Positions 35,001 through 46,600 of a stretch of DNA of 64,000 nt are shown here, piece after piece. The notes below the pieces were generated by a model that did not search any database, was not told the DNA's origin, and saw only the letters and a program-made list of their open reading frames with translations. Numbering within the stretch: the stretch's first letter is position 1; each line of letters begins with the position of its first letter. The stretch spans positions 42,502,943-42,566,942 of the forward strand of contig NC_058191.1 of assembly GCF_907165205.1 (NCBI RefSeq), given 5' to 3'. Source of the DNA: Coccinella septempunctata. Lineage: Eukaryota > Arthropoda > Insecta > Coleoptera > Coccinellidae. A program made the position numbers and the translations under genes.

Positions 35001-37018
35001 ACCTGGTTGAAACCGTGGATCAGCTAAAATCAAATTAATATGTCCACCTAGTCTAACCTAATTTGATTTAACCCTTGGTTCAGCTAACAAAATGAACGTT
35101 TCCAGTCCTTGTTCACCTAACCTGGTTTTACCGGTTGTTCAGTTAAAATTACATTAGTAGTTCGACTGTTTTTCCACCAAACCTAACCTTTTTTGCTTGG
35201 TTTAAACCGTGAATCTGCTAAAATTGAATTGATATGTCCACCCCTTGTCTACACAACTGGGCTTAACCCTTGGTTAAGCTTACACATTTGATGTTTCCAC
35301 TCCTTGTCCTAACAAACCTAACCTAACTTTTCTGACTTGGTTTAAACCGTGACTCAGCTAAAATCAAATTGAAATGTCGACCCCTTGTCCACCTAACTTG
35401 GCGTAACCCTTGGTTCAGCTAATAAAATGGAAATTTCGACTCCCTGTCTAACTAACCTGGTTTAACGCGTGGTTCAGCTAAAATGAAATCGATATTTTGA
35501 TTCCTTTTCCTAACCTAACCTATTGGCCGTTATTGAACATTTGACTGACAGGTTTACGATATGACTACCATCAACTTTCTAGGTGCAGCTAGGTCTGCGG
35601 TTACTCCAGCAGCCCCGGCTGTCGGGTCCTTGGCCCACATCAGGTCCGTTGCGACCAAATCTCAAGCCACCCCGCACTCGCAACCGATGATGAAACACGA
35701 ATGGTTCGAGAAGACTGTCCGCGCCGCCGCTAGGGTCAACTCTAACCTATCCTACACCCTGACCCAGCTGAACAAGGCGCAATCGAGCGCCAGCAGCGTG
35801 GAGCAGCTCGCGGTGGTCCACAACAAGCTCCAGGAGATCCTGAGCAGCTCCATCAACTCCCTGATCCAGATCAGGAAGAATCTGAGGACGGAGTTCATCG
35901 CCGGCATCAAGACGTTCCGGTTCCCGCCCAAACCGGCCGCCGTAGATCCCAGCGACGACGACGTCATCATCGTCAATCCCGAACCGACGACGACCACCAA
36001 CAACAGAGGGATGATGCCTTCGCGACCTCGGAATTCCGCGGCTAAGGTGATCACGGTCAGATCGGTACCGTCGGCCGGTCCTAACATCGCCAAATCCGCC
36101 TCTACCCCTCCGAACAAGGGGTATTTGAAGGTCAGGAGCTTCCAACAGTTGCAGAACGTTTCTTCGGAATGCATAACGATTCCGGACGATGATCCACCCC
36201 CTCTGGCTCCCATAGAGCCGATTTCTATCGAGATAAACGAAGACCGGGTCACTCCAGATCCTTTGGACGGCGGTTCTGGTAGACGGGAAAACGAAGAGGC
36301 GTCTACGTCCAAGGGTGACGGTGAAAAAGGGGAAAATAAGGACGAAGGGGGGAGTGAGAAGACAGAAAGAGTCGTGATAGAAGACGAGGAAGAAGTTGAG
36401 GATAAAGAGAAGGAAAAAGTTGAGAATAAAGCTAAGGAAAAAGTTGAGGATAAAGCTAAGGAAAAAGTTGAAGATAAAGCTAAGGAAAAAGTTGAGAATA
36501 AAGCTGAGGATAAAGCTAAGGAAAAAGTCGAGGATAAAGATAAGAGAATAGTCGAGAATAATGATAAGGAAAAAGTCGAAAACAAAGATAAGGAAAAGGT
36601 CGAGAACGAAAATAAGAAAAAAGTCGAAGAAAACGTGAATAAAGACGATAAAGAGGAAAGTGCAATAAAAGATAAACCAAAAAAAACCAACGGTAAAAGA
36701 GAAGACGAGGACAAAGACAAAAGATGCGCACAAAACGGAGATAAGAACGACAAACGGAAAGAAGCGGAAGAATCGCAGAAGAAGAAGAAAGATGTCGAGG
36801 TGAATGGGTCGGATTCCAACGGTTCGGCGAAATGTAACGGTGACATCGCGGAGGGCGGGGTGAAGGTGAAGACCGAACCGGAGGAGCATTCGTATAACGT
36901 CAAGGATCAGCCGACGCCGAAGATCAGGAGGATGCTTTCTGTGAAAGTGAACCTGAAGAAAACGACTATCGTTGAAGATTTGGTTAAAAAAGAACCGGTT
37001 GAGAGTGGGGACAATTGA
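32044..37018 (+). CDS. ADD1: ADD-domain (ATRX-type) chromatin protein, dADD1-like, without helicase
   Basis: Chromatin reader related to the N-terminal part of ATRX. Exons: 32044-32068, 32131-32196, 32276-32641, 32694-32792, 32844-32933, 32986-33042, 33100-33347, 33406-33554, 33613-33907, 34026-34215, 35583-37018; joined 1006 aa. Residues about 20-230 are acidic and Ser/Glu-rich. The ADD domain follows (about residues 235-370): KIHCTACNVHLGS, LKVLICKECYHFY, YCRWCGQGGQVLCCTMCEF, FCKKCIRINFGRKKL, EWKCFRCD, giving the GATA-like finger plus PHD finger that reads unmodified H3K4 with H3K9me3 in ATRX. Then a basic stretch RPKRRRQEE, and DDDVIIVNPEP, which looks like a SUMO-interacting motif. The Lys/Glu repeat region covers the last exon's middle. 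The stop at 37018 comes with no SNF2 helicase domain; flies likewise split ATRX into dADD1 and XNP. AATAAA follows at 37071. Confidence 0.93.
34240..35515. repeat. degenerate ~75-bp minisatellite in the last ADD1 intron
   Basis: The intron 34216-35582 is filled by about 17 diverged copies of a 60-80-bp unit. Each has ggttcagctaaaattaaatt, gatattttgactc, tttgtccacc and an aacctaacctaact(gg)gttt block. The copies near 34500-34960 are the most alike. The plus-strand CCTAACCTAA stretches equal the complement of the insect telomere unit TTAGG, but only two in a row occur per unit. Confidence 0.85.
36390..36640 (+). repeat. coding Lys/Glu repeat, 24-bp unit
   Basis: In-frame repeats of the octapeptide AKEKVEDK and variants (NKAKEKVE, DKEKVENK) in the last ADD1 exon. 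The DNA unit is about gctaaggaaaaagttgagga. The first copies are almost identical and later ones diverge to cgaaaacaaagataagg. All length changes keep the frame. The protein segment is highly charged and probably a long single helix or disordered. Confidence 0.85.
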
Positions 37019-37070
37019 AGGATTTTATTGTCGCGTTGTTGAGCACGATGCGGACTATTGAATTTTTATA

Positions 37071-37076
37071 AATAAA
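37071..37076 (+). terminator. polyadenylation signal of ADD1
   Basis: AATAAA about 53 nt after the ADD1 stop codon in AT-rich sequence. No other signal is closer. Confidence 0.55.
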
Positions 37077-37319
37077 TTGAATCACATTCCCGTGTGAAGT
37101 GTACATATTTATTGTTTCAATGCTGTATGAATATTGCTTTTATTTTAGGTGTTCATAAAATTGAATCTTTTAATTTGGAGTGTATAAAGATGCTAATAAA
37201 TTTCGTTTAATGTTTCCGTATGAATGATGTTATTTAGTGTTAACTTTGGAGTTTCAGAGCGTTTTGAAGACCAAAATGGTTGGACATAACATCATGAGCC
37301 CTTAAAAGTGTCATTTTCT

Positions 37320-38476
37320 CGCTCGGAATGATTAGCCGAACTTCCCTCTGCATCGTGCGGAAAAGTATCATTTTTCGCCTTTAGAAAGCAACTATTTTCT
37401 ACACCCGCACGTTTCAACCTAATTTTCCACACTCGTTTCAGTTCTGGAAGTAATTTTCTCCTCGGCTATTGGCGGAAATTGATTTTTCTCGCAAGAACGA
37501 GAAACTCATGAATGGAGGAAAAGAGATTGTAGAAAAATAATGTTGGTAACTCTTGCGTCAAGTGTCATTCCCCCACGCGACTACTCTGAAGGAAAGTATA
37601 ACTTTCCGCACTTGTTGGGAAAATAACGATTTTCTACCCTCGTGCATTTTCATGCACTGAATTCAGTTCCGAAAGTATTATTTTACCGCTCCAGCGCGGT
37701 AAAGTAGTGCGATAAAGAGAGTTTTATCTTGGACTATTGGCGGAAAGTAATTTTGCTTCAGCTCTAGTGCGGGAAAGTGACACTTTCACAGAAACTAAAA
37801 CGAGTGAAGGAAAATGGAGAAAGAAAGTGGAAGAAAAAATAATGTTTCCAAACCATGCGTAGTTTCTTTTTCATACGAGCCTGCTTGATGTCGCGTGCGT
37901 AAAAGTATCATTTTTTGCGTCTTTTTTTACCCAGTATCATTTTTCTGCCCTTGTGCGGGAAAGTGGATTTCTCCTCGATTCTTGGCGAAAAGTGTTTTTT
38001 CCCGTAAAAGGGCGGGAAAGTAGGTAAAAACGCACGTGAGCTGGGATAATATCGTTCATAATATTTTCCCAAGAAGTGCGGAAAGTGATACTTTTCCGCT
38101 CGTGATTGCTGTTGATCAAACAACGCGAAGTTTGAGCAAGCAGTCGAGTGCGTAAAAGACATTTAACGTATGGGTTTATTTTTTCAACTCCTTGCATTTT
38201 CACCTATTTTCCGCACTCATTTCAGTTTTGAAAGCTTATTTCCCCTCTGCTATTTGCGGAAATTTATTTTTCCCGCACTGGTGTGGAAAAGTGACATTTT
38301 AGAAACTGAAAGGAGTGAAGGAAATAAGATCGTAGAAAAAAATTCCAAACTCATGAGTAAAGTGGAGTGTAGTATCATGGTAAAGTGGAGTAAAGTAAGT
38401 TTCTCCTACTTTACTCCTCAAATGATACTTCCTACGAGAAAGTAAGTAATTCACTTTCCCGCACTAGTGCGGGAAA
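37320..38476. repeat. palindrome-rich repeat block downstream of ADD1
   Basis: Many direct and inverted copies of a short motif near gtgcgggaaagtgatactttcc occur here, for example around 37590, 37765, 37950, 38020, 38075 and 38280. The block ends with a perfect 22-bp palindrome at 38455-38476 centred on GCACTAGTGC. Copies are separated by 30-150 bp of diverged sequence. There is no coding frame. It fills most of the 1.8-kb gap between ADD1 and the MFSD6-like gene. Confidence 0.75.
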
Positions 38477-38821
38477 CTTAATTGAAACCCACGAGTGTTT
38501 TGATAATCTTGACTGACCACAAATGAGACAAAATGAAAATAATTTAATTCAGCATTTTTATTGCAATATAAATACATCAAATATATAAAATATAAAATGT
38601 TTAGAGGATTCTCAAAAAAGACGTCGAAGCTAAACACAACAAAACGTTAGAGATATATCTACAAATTTGGTTTTGCGAGAAGCAATAAAATTTGATTGGA
38701 CTTAATGCTTAATTCCGATGAAATATTACATTCTATATACAGTGGATGAAGGTATAAAAATGTATCAGTTCTGTATATACAGAGTGAAGAACACAGGTAG
38801 GTTCGATGAGGGCGATCGTCC

Positions 38822-41800
38822 TCAATAGCGGAAGTGCCCTTTCTTGGAGCTGCTGTTGTGATAAACTCTGAGAGGCGTGTAATTTCCGTTGCCATTCATA
38901 TCTGAAACATAAGAGAAGATTCAGTTTTGATGGAAATCCTTTGGCGCCTGTAAAAATGCAATTTTTTGACGTGTAAACTAAACCTCGTTCACATATTCAT
39001 GTTAAATACTACTCACGTTGCACAGTAGATGGCGCTGGATCAGGCGGTAGTTGCGTGGGTGGTATACAGTAGAATTTCAGATAGAAATGGTAAGAAATGG
39101 AATAAATAGTTGCAATTACTGCTGCAGAGATTGAAAACCATTTATGAACCCTCTTGAAATTATCTGGATATTCCGAGTAAGCTAGTCCTCCTAAAAGGGC
39201 ACCTACGAATCTCCCTGAAAAAATGAAGGCATGATTTGTCAGCATGAAAATAAGAAAAACTAGAATCACATGATATGGTAAGTTATTCCACCATTACACA
39301 TGTTTCGCTATCACAAAAGCATCTTCACATAGGTAAAGTTATACTGTATACACCTGAAGATGCTGATGTTGTGATAACGAAACACGTATAGTCGTGTTAA
39401 CTCAGTTAAATATTTTCCATCAAGTATCTGCGATATGAAAACAGAAATGGATGAGAAAAGTTTTCACTGGTCCAAGGAAAACTCACCTAGGCAAAAATGG
39501 GTTATAACAGGCAGTGCCTGACCACAAGTGGTATATTTCCTTGGGACTAGATGTCTGAGATAAAGTACGGCTGTCACCCACATAAAATGTAGGGTAACTA
39601 TTTCGAGAATTTCACAAATCAGGATGATGGATGCTTCTTGAATAAAAACTAAAGCTGCAAAGAAAATAACAAGAATTCAGTACATTCTAAGGGGAAATTG
39701 AAGATAATAACGCAGGAGTGGTACAAACCTAAGTGATGAACAATGTAGTTGACGAAGCACAGTATCAAAATATTCGAGTGTCCACAATAGTCGACAATTT
39801 TCTCAGCAAATGTTAGGTACGCCACTGCCGGTATGGCACCGATGGCATACGTCAGTCCGATGATTGCTGCTGATGGGTTATTCAATTTTACAATGTGCCT
39901 AAAAGAAATAATAATAACATGAAGTCCTTCTTTCGTTTCGACCAGACGGTGCTACATGTTACATTTTCATCATTACTGTCAAAACTTGAATTTTAATCTA
40001 CAGATACTGCAGTAGAAAGCTACTTACCATGGTAAGAAAGCATCGATTGCGTTCCAGAATATCCCCAAACAGAAAAACACAATTCCCAAAGCTATAACTT
40101 CAAACCCGTATTTTCTGACCGATGACATGGGTAGAGCTAGCATTCCGCATCTTGTATGCCACCACCATTCGGGAGGACTCAAAGGCATATTTCTGTAATC
40201 AGAAGATAAATGAAGAACACGTGCCCAATTAAGAAAGAAACCCCTTACGAATCCAAGATGAGTATCAGGGCAGCTACCAGCATTAAGATCGTGAAGGTGA
40301 TGATAGCCACCAAGAAGCTTCCATGGCCCAACCAACCAACCAAGGGTGGAAAAACAGCCAGACCAAGGGCACCTAAAGCGAATTGTTTGCCTACATCTCC
40401 TCTACCAGTTGACGTTTCTCTTGTAGCTATGACGATAGCGGTGTCGATCAGCACCAAAGCAGCCGCTGGGAAGATATCACCAAGAGATCGGACGAGGATG
40501 TAGAGGTAAAAGCTGATGTTGCCATATCCGCACTGGGATTTTCTCAGTAAACTGTCCGTGTTGTTGTACGGCCAGTGGATCTCGCAACCTATCACGGGCT
40601 CGCAGTACTCGTTTTCGGACTTCAATTTCTGGATGACTTCAGCGGGCATCCTGCAGTTTAGCTCGGTGGCTGAAAATGTTACAAGCTCCATGAAGAGAAA
40701 AGTACGAAGCTAATCTCCCCAGTGACCTCCACAGCGATGCTGAGTAGAGAGAAAGACTCCCACTTCCTCGCATAAGGAAACCACAAATTTTGACAGAAAA
40801 AGTGACATGTGACATCTGTCAAAAAATTTGACAGTTAAAACCGAGAGTGTCTAATGAAGACGTGAACCATAGTCACCTGATGGATCCAAAAAGTAATTCT
40901 CTAAATACTCTATTTCGCCTTACCTATAGGGTATCTGCAGAAACTCTCTGTGTCGTTAGAACCAGTGACATTCTCGTTAGGCTTCAGACTGATCTCGAAA
41001 GGTATGGGATCAGAGTACGGGGTGTAAACGTCACAGATCTGCGTCTTGTTGTTCGAAGGACCTGTCGCGTGACACATGTGAGGGATTGGCTCCAACCCTA
41101 AGTAGATCACTCTGGGCGTCGTTACCGTTTCTGAAGGCTAAAAAAGGTGATCGTTGGATATGGTGGGATTCAGTAGAATGTAGAAAATGGCCTACCACGA
41201 TTTCTGCTTCGATGGGAGGCGTCCAGTCGGAGTTTTCCTCGTAGATAGCTTCACTGTATACCTCTTGGCCGCTGCTGGTGTTCTCACCATTTGGTGGTTC
41301 GGTCATCACCTCATTTGTCCACGACGGGGTCACCTCACATGTGAAGTCACAATTTTTCACCAATACAGTGCCCACCTAGAAAGCGAAAGAAAGACTTTAT
41401 TCAAAATCCAGTAGTGATGCAGTTGAAAGTAGATTTATAAACATTTATACTTACGATCTCACTATTCCAATTATAGCAAGTTTCCTCATTATCACAGCGA
41501 TCTTGCAGTACATATCCACCATGTTCATTACACATAAAACTCACTTTCAAAGGGCCTCTTTTCTGGAAAAGTAATAAAATATCAGTTGCAGGTCTCCAAA
41601 TTTTTTTTTTAATATTCAAATAGCTTCTGAACAGTTGGATATTCACAAATTTGACGTTAATGGAGTCACCCAAGCAAGCAGAATGGAAACAATATATACA
41701 CAAAAGATAAAGAGTGTTCGATAAAAAAAATAGAACGAAGAAATATTTGGGAAATATTAATGAATGTGCAACATATTCAATTTTTGGTGCAGCTCTATCA

Positions 41801-42719
41801 AATCGCCTTCTTCGTTTTGAAACAACGTGGAATCTTCAATGAGAGTGTGAGGAAAAATATCAATATGAAAGTTTCAAATGGAGAAGGCGATTGAAAGTAG
41901 GGTGCATAAAGTTCAACAGCTTTGTGTTTGTTAGCTTCCATAGCATATTATTTTCCAGAAAAAGTCGATGCAGTTTCCAAACGTATCAACTCAACTTACA
42001 TTTGAAGGTATCTTGGGCTGTGAAGTAACAGAAAAAAATTATAAACTGGTGAACACAAATCGATTCAATTCAAATGATGTTATTTCAGAACAATTATCTG
42101 CTCAAAATGTTTCTTGATTTGCGAAAAAGTAAGATCTTATGGAAAATACACAATTATTCAATGAATTATAACATTACTCACTACACAGAAAAATAAGTAG
42201 GTATATATGCGAGAAAATGTTAATGTTCTATCCCATAAAACCACCTACAAATATTAATTATCCTGCCAACTCACACCTTACCCCATCCGAATAACAATCC
42301 AAAAGTATGGATCAAAAATATCAAAAATATTTACTCACAACTCTCGGTATTGTAGCCAACAGCCAATAAAATATCACCGAAAGAATGAGACAGACTGCAA
42401 TCATCAACTTGAGATATTTTCCTGATTTGCTCCTGGTTCCCCCTGATGATGTTCCAGCCAATCTGTCGGCCAAGGGGGCTACTATAAGGGGGCCTATAGT
42501 TGCTACCAGTGCTGCTACTGCTGTGATGGTAACCGCCTCATCTTTTGATAACCCTAAATCGTTCATATGGAGGGGTAGGAAGGGAAAGAAGCTCCCGAGG
42601 GCTGAAAAAATAAAAAAAAAATTTCTGGAAGGAATGACAAACTTGAACGAAAGCTCACCTCCAAAAAAGAGAAAGATAACACATTTCAGTGAAATCAAAT
42701 TTGGGTTGTATTTGAACAT
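38822..42719 (-). CDS. MFSD6: major facilitator superfamily domain-containing protein 6-like transporter
   Basis: Predicted 12-helix membrane transporter of the MFSD6 group; its substrate is unknown. Exons: 42659-42719, 42339-42601, 41455-41562, 41196-41375, 40924-41137, 40249-40669, 40028-40192, 39729-39898, 39487-39654, 39017-39214, 38822-38901; joined 675 aa. The family signature near the N-terminus is GALGSFFPFLPLHMNDLGLS, then LVATIGPLIVAPLADRLAG (MFS loop 2-3). A long Cys-, Asn- and Thr-rich extracellular loop follows (residues about 110-330, with N-glycosylation sequons). Helices resume at YLYILVRSLGDIFPAAALVL, GRGDVGKQFALGALGLAVFP, IFWNAIDAFLPWHI and AGRFVGALLGGLAYS-type blocks. The tail is a short GHFRY end. 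Splice frames close exactly. A hairpin repeat lies in the intron between 39215 and 39486. Confidence 0.93.
39296..39392. repeat. hairpin repeat with acatgtttcgct ends
   Basis: tacacatgtttcgctatcac at the left is matched inversely by gtgataacgaaacacgtata at the right, and agcatcttca by tgaagatgct inside. Similar ends occur at about 5718 (acatgtttcgctctcctaaa) and 46303 (cacacgtttcgctaaccc). It is an intronic, non-coding, dispersed family. Confidence 0.65.
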
Positions 42720-45700
42720 TTTCAATGTCTATTTTCTCACACTCATCGGTTCACTATGCAAAAGGTCATGTTGGTTGTCAGTCTTGTCATCTCATAGGCC
42801 CAATCATCACAGCCTGAAAAAATATGGAATATGAGAAAAAAAATCACAAGGCACACAAACTTTTTTTTCAATTAGCCATTCGCACCTCGTAGGTATATTA
42901 GCAAAGAGCTTCCAAGAAAACTGAATATAAACTTTTAAATCCCCCTTATCAAATTTCAATTTTTGCAATGATCCTTAATAGGCAAAAGGAAACCTCATTG
43001 GTTAATTAAAGGAAGTCAATCCAATAAAAACAATGTAATTGAGCGATTAATTCAGCAATCTCAGTATATGTTTGTCATACTAAATAGTAAACAAAGGCAG
43101 TTCAAGAAGTGTTTATCAAGTTTGTATGACACTGCGACACAAAGGCATTTATTTACATAAATATTCTGAATTCTTGTAGCGGGTTTTAATCTTTCATGAT
43201 ATGATATGTTCACGCAAAAGACCTGAAAAACTGAAAATTCAGTCATTTTTGAGATATTTCCTTCTTATTCATGTAGACTATCCTCGATGGTCAAACTTGT
43301 GGACGATTTTTTTGAGGGTTCGATCAATTTCTAGATTAAAACGAAAAACTAGTTTGAAATGAAATGCAAGTGAAATGAGAAAGTTCCCCCATTTTCAGCG
43401 ATGCATTTTCGTGCCCTCTGAATGTAAATAATCAATGGGTGCATGAAATAATAGTGGGACAGAACGTGGACTAGGTGAAGCAATTATAATTTCAAATTAG
43501 TGACGTAACAAATAGGAGCCGTCCTTGATTTTTACATTTGTAGCCTTTGAAACGCATTCGTAGGTACATATCGGGTTAGATCATCGTTGTTTTTAAACGT
43601 ATGACCGCTCTATGGGTTATCGTCCTTATGGTTAATTTATTGGAATACGACTTTACTGTAATTTATATTCTATATTCTATAATGGAACCAGTTTTTATGG
43701 CACTTTGTCGGTTACCTGTCGGTTATGGATTTTAACTTTAGCCTAGGTATAGGAGTTGATTAACGAATGAAGCAGTTAAGTTTGCTGGAGTAGAATCGGA
43801 TATTCTCATTATATTCTCGATATAACGGTTTGAAAAAACTAGGAGGTAATTTCCTGGGAAGTTAACAGTTATAGGCAGGAAGAAACTGTTTGTGTGAGAA
43901 ATGTATCTGCTCACGCTTGCCTCCGCTTGGCTACTAACCACTGGAACTTTTCAACTCTTCAGAATAAATCTCCAAATTTTCGAACTTTCGACAACAATAT
44001 CTCTCAATAAAATCATTGTAGATCCTAATGTGACACATTCTGAAAGAGCAACTCTTCTAGTGATAGAGTCTTCAGCCACCAGGCTGTAAATCTTGGGCGA
44101 GCAAACCAATTCCTCAGCAGAAAAACTCAGTAGAATAATTCGAATGAAATGTAATTATAGGGCATTAAATTATCTTCCACATTCCATTCCTTCTCTTAAC
44201 AATGTCCTTTAATAGGATTTTATAATCGCTATAATTAGTTGAGGTTCGTTCTCAACATTTGTGACCCACTTTTTTTTCACGCTCGAAAAATAAGCGGGAC
44301 AATGATTTATTAATACGGAATAAGTTGGAGCAGATCCAACATACTGTCAGGAAGACATAATTCGCATGAAATAGAATCTTTTATCGCTATTGAAACTGTT
44401 GTGAAATGACAACATACAACAACTTCAGATGCAAGATATCTGGCATCTTGAACTAAAGATAACCCCAGTTTGCGGTTTGAGTCATGGTTGAAAATTAGAC
44501 TAGGATTCATTGTTGAGGTGGATGGAAAAAAGGAATTACAGTAGGATTGGAAATTGCGATAAGGGTTTATGCGTTTTAAGGATTACTTGATCTTCTGTAG
44601 TCATTAGGGACTATCAAATTTTCTAAATTCTTGTCGAGTAGCTCTGGAAAAAAGCCTGTAGATATTTGAGAGGGGAGTTTTCTTTATGCTTCATTCCGAA
44701 GGTTCATTACTGGAAGTATCGAACCAATTTGTCATAATTGGGAAATGATGAATCAGAGTGTGAAATTTGGACCATTTTCCATTTTCCTCTCGAGCAAAAC
44801 GATTCAGTTTTATATTCGAAACGTTGTTTTAAAGGTTCCTTACAGCTTCCATCGATTTCTATTTCCAGTGGCTCAATTTTTCGTCTTTGAAGTCGGGTAA
44901 ACAATAACACAGATGACATTTCTCGCAGTCGAACGAATTTAATGGAATTTTCTCGTAGAATTTCCACGTTTCAAACCCACAATGGTTGGTTTCGTCTTTC
45001 GTGAAATTTCTGAATGGTCTCGAGCTTCAGCAATGGAGAATGGGTTGAAGTAATAGTCTATTCTTGTCCGTGTGTTGTTCAATTTATTTAAATGCGGTGA
45101 CATCACCTCCGAGTGTTTCTAGTTTCTTTATAGTTTTGGCATTTGTATCGACTGTAGGCTAAGAGGTCATTTTCTGAGATATAAATATTCTATGGGCCAT
45201 CAAGAAATATTTCAATTTTCTGTTTGCACAATAACTAGCTGTCATATTGGCTAGGAATTTGATAGTTCTGAGCAATAATTTGTTCAAAATAAAAGAAACC
45301 ATCAGATTCCATCGATAGAAAAAGTTTCAGCTACTATATATTGATCACTCTGAATGATCTTTCTTCTCTTTTGCCCATATTTCTTTAATTCCAATAATGG
45401 CACGATATTTTATATTTGAACAAGTGGTTACACCTGGTTCATTCTGCTGGCATGGCAAATAAATTCTTGATATATTTTATACCTTCTGGACGTTCTGAGA
45501 GAAAGATGTTGGGAATTATTGTACTGATTACAACTCTGGACTCAAGCGAAATTTGTTTATCTTCTCGTTTGAATCTGCCCATGTATTCTTGAACCTCTTA
45601 TAAATAGAAATGAGAAAATAATGTCAACGTTTTGAGAGAGTCCATTATTTATGGATATTTTATCTTCGTCTTGTGTTTTGCAGCAAGGGAAAATCATTTT

Positions 45701-46304
45701 AGTGTGGACCTTTTGATATTCATTTCGGCAGTTGGAACATATTCTTGGCTCTGCAATTTTGTATTTGCTAGCCTTTGTGAAGATATCAAGATTATACGTA
45801 TAGGCAGTGATATTTTTGAATATTACAAAACGGAAACATTCGAAAAGAAAAAGAAGAAGAATAGTACTGGTAGTTATTCTCTAAGCGATATGAAATAATT
45901 TTCCCTTGAATTTTCAGGAGTTCTCCAATTTATTTGGAACTATGTGAGGCACAAAAAGGTTCAACAACGACAGTCAATGAATATCAATGAAAAAAAAAAC
46001 ATAGAACTCGTGCCATTTGTTTTGGTTGTGCCGATATAAAATTAGATATTGTTGATCGTATAGTAAAGAGGAACTCTCGACTAATTTAGCATTCATTAAT
46101 CACCAGTTTCCTGTATGTAAACTCTCAAAATGATCCAACCGTTATTGACGGGTATTAATTTTCCTCCTTCCTTCTCTATGACCGAAGTAATACATTTAGA
46201 AACTTTAGCATAATGATGTACAGGATTGATCTGGCAGATACTTGATGAAAATCCATAATTGAACTTAAAACAGATTATAAAAAAGTGAGGTTTTAAACCA
46301 CCAC

Positions 46305-46600
46305 ACACGTTTCGCTAACCCATAATGTCCGAGACGTGTTCTATGGGTGAAAAATCGGGAGATCTAGAGGGCCAAGGCAACAAATCTACTTGATTGTCTT
46401 CAAAACGGGCAAAAGCAATTCTGACTACATATGATCGTTCCTTATCTTATTGGAAGAGTGGGTTGGACAGAATATGTTCCTCGAGAAGGTAGAATTCATC
46501 TATCCCTCCCGTACCACACTGTTCAATACAGCCAAATTCTCATCGAACTGTCTGCAGGGGTGAAATATTTACCGAAAACTCGGTGATGAGTTTCTCTTTG
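46305..46600 (-). mobile_element. decayed Tc1-like transposase fragment
   Basis: On the minus strand the residues LPWPSRSPDFSPIEHVSDIM are the typical Tc1 transposase block around the last catalytic acidic residue. Upstream, LFQ followed by a stop, then DKERSYVVRIAFARFEDN, fits the family's LFQQDNARPH region, and YIDE-like residues precede it. Stops and frame changes are present, so it is dead. The C-terminal end is cut at about 46305 by another repeat (cacgtttcgctaaccc). Confidence 0.75.

Noticed and set aside
34240..35515. Interstitial telomere array.
   Set aside because: CCTAA occurs only once or twice in a row within a longer 75-bp unit, so this is a minisatellite, not a true (TTAGG)n tract.
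35561..35582. ATG at 35561 as the start of a separate gene (MTTINFLG...).
   Set aside because: The acceptor tttctag at 35582 joins the ADD1 frame exactly from the exon ending at 34215, so the ATG lies in the intron.
35747..36903. Two long minus-strand open frames (about 380 codons) across the last ADD1 exon.
   Set aside because: They are the reverse strand of a GC-rich, Lys/Glu-repeat coding exon; the translations are low-complexity Leu/Phe/Ser and have no domain. The plus strand has the ADD1 frame with proper splice joints.
37320..38476. CRISPR-like array because of regularly recurring palindromic motifs.
   Set aside because: Spacing is irregular, the motif occurs in both orientations and diverges, there are no unique spacers, and the genome is eukaryotic.
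45632..45898. 88-codon frame with two hydrophobic segments, considered as a chemoreceptor exon.
   Set aside because: No family motif could be recognised and no flanking exon continues it.
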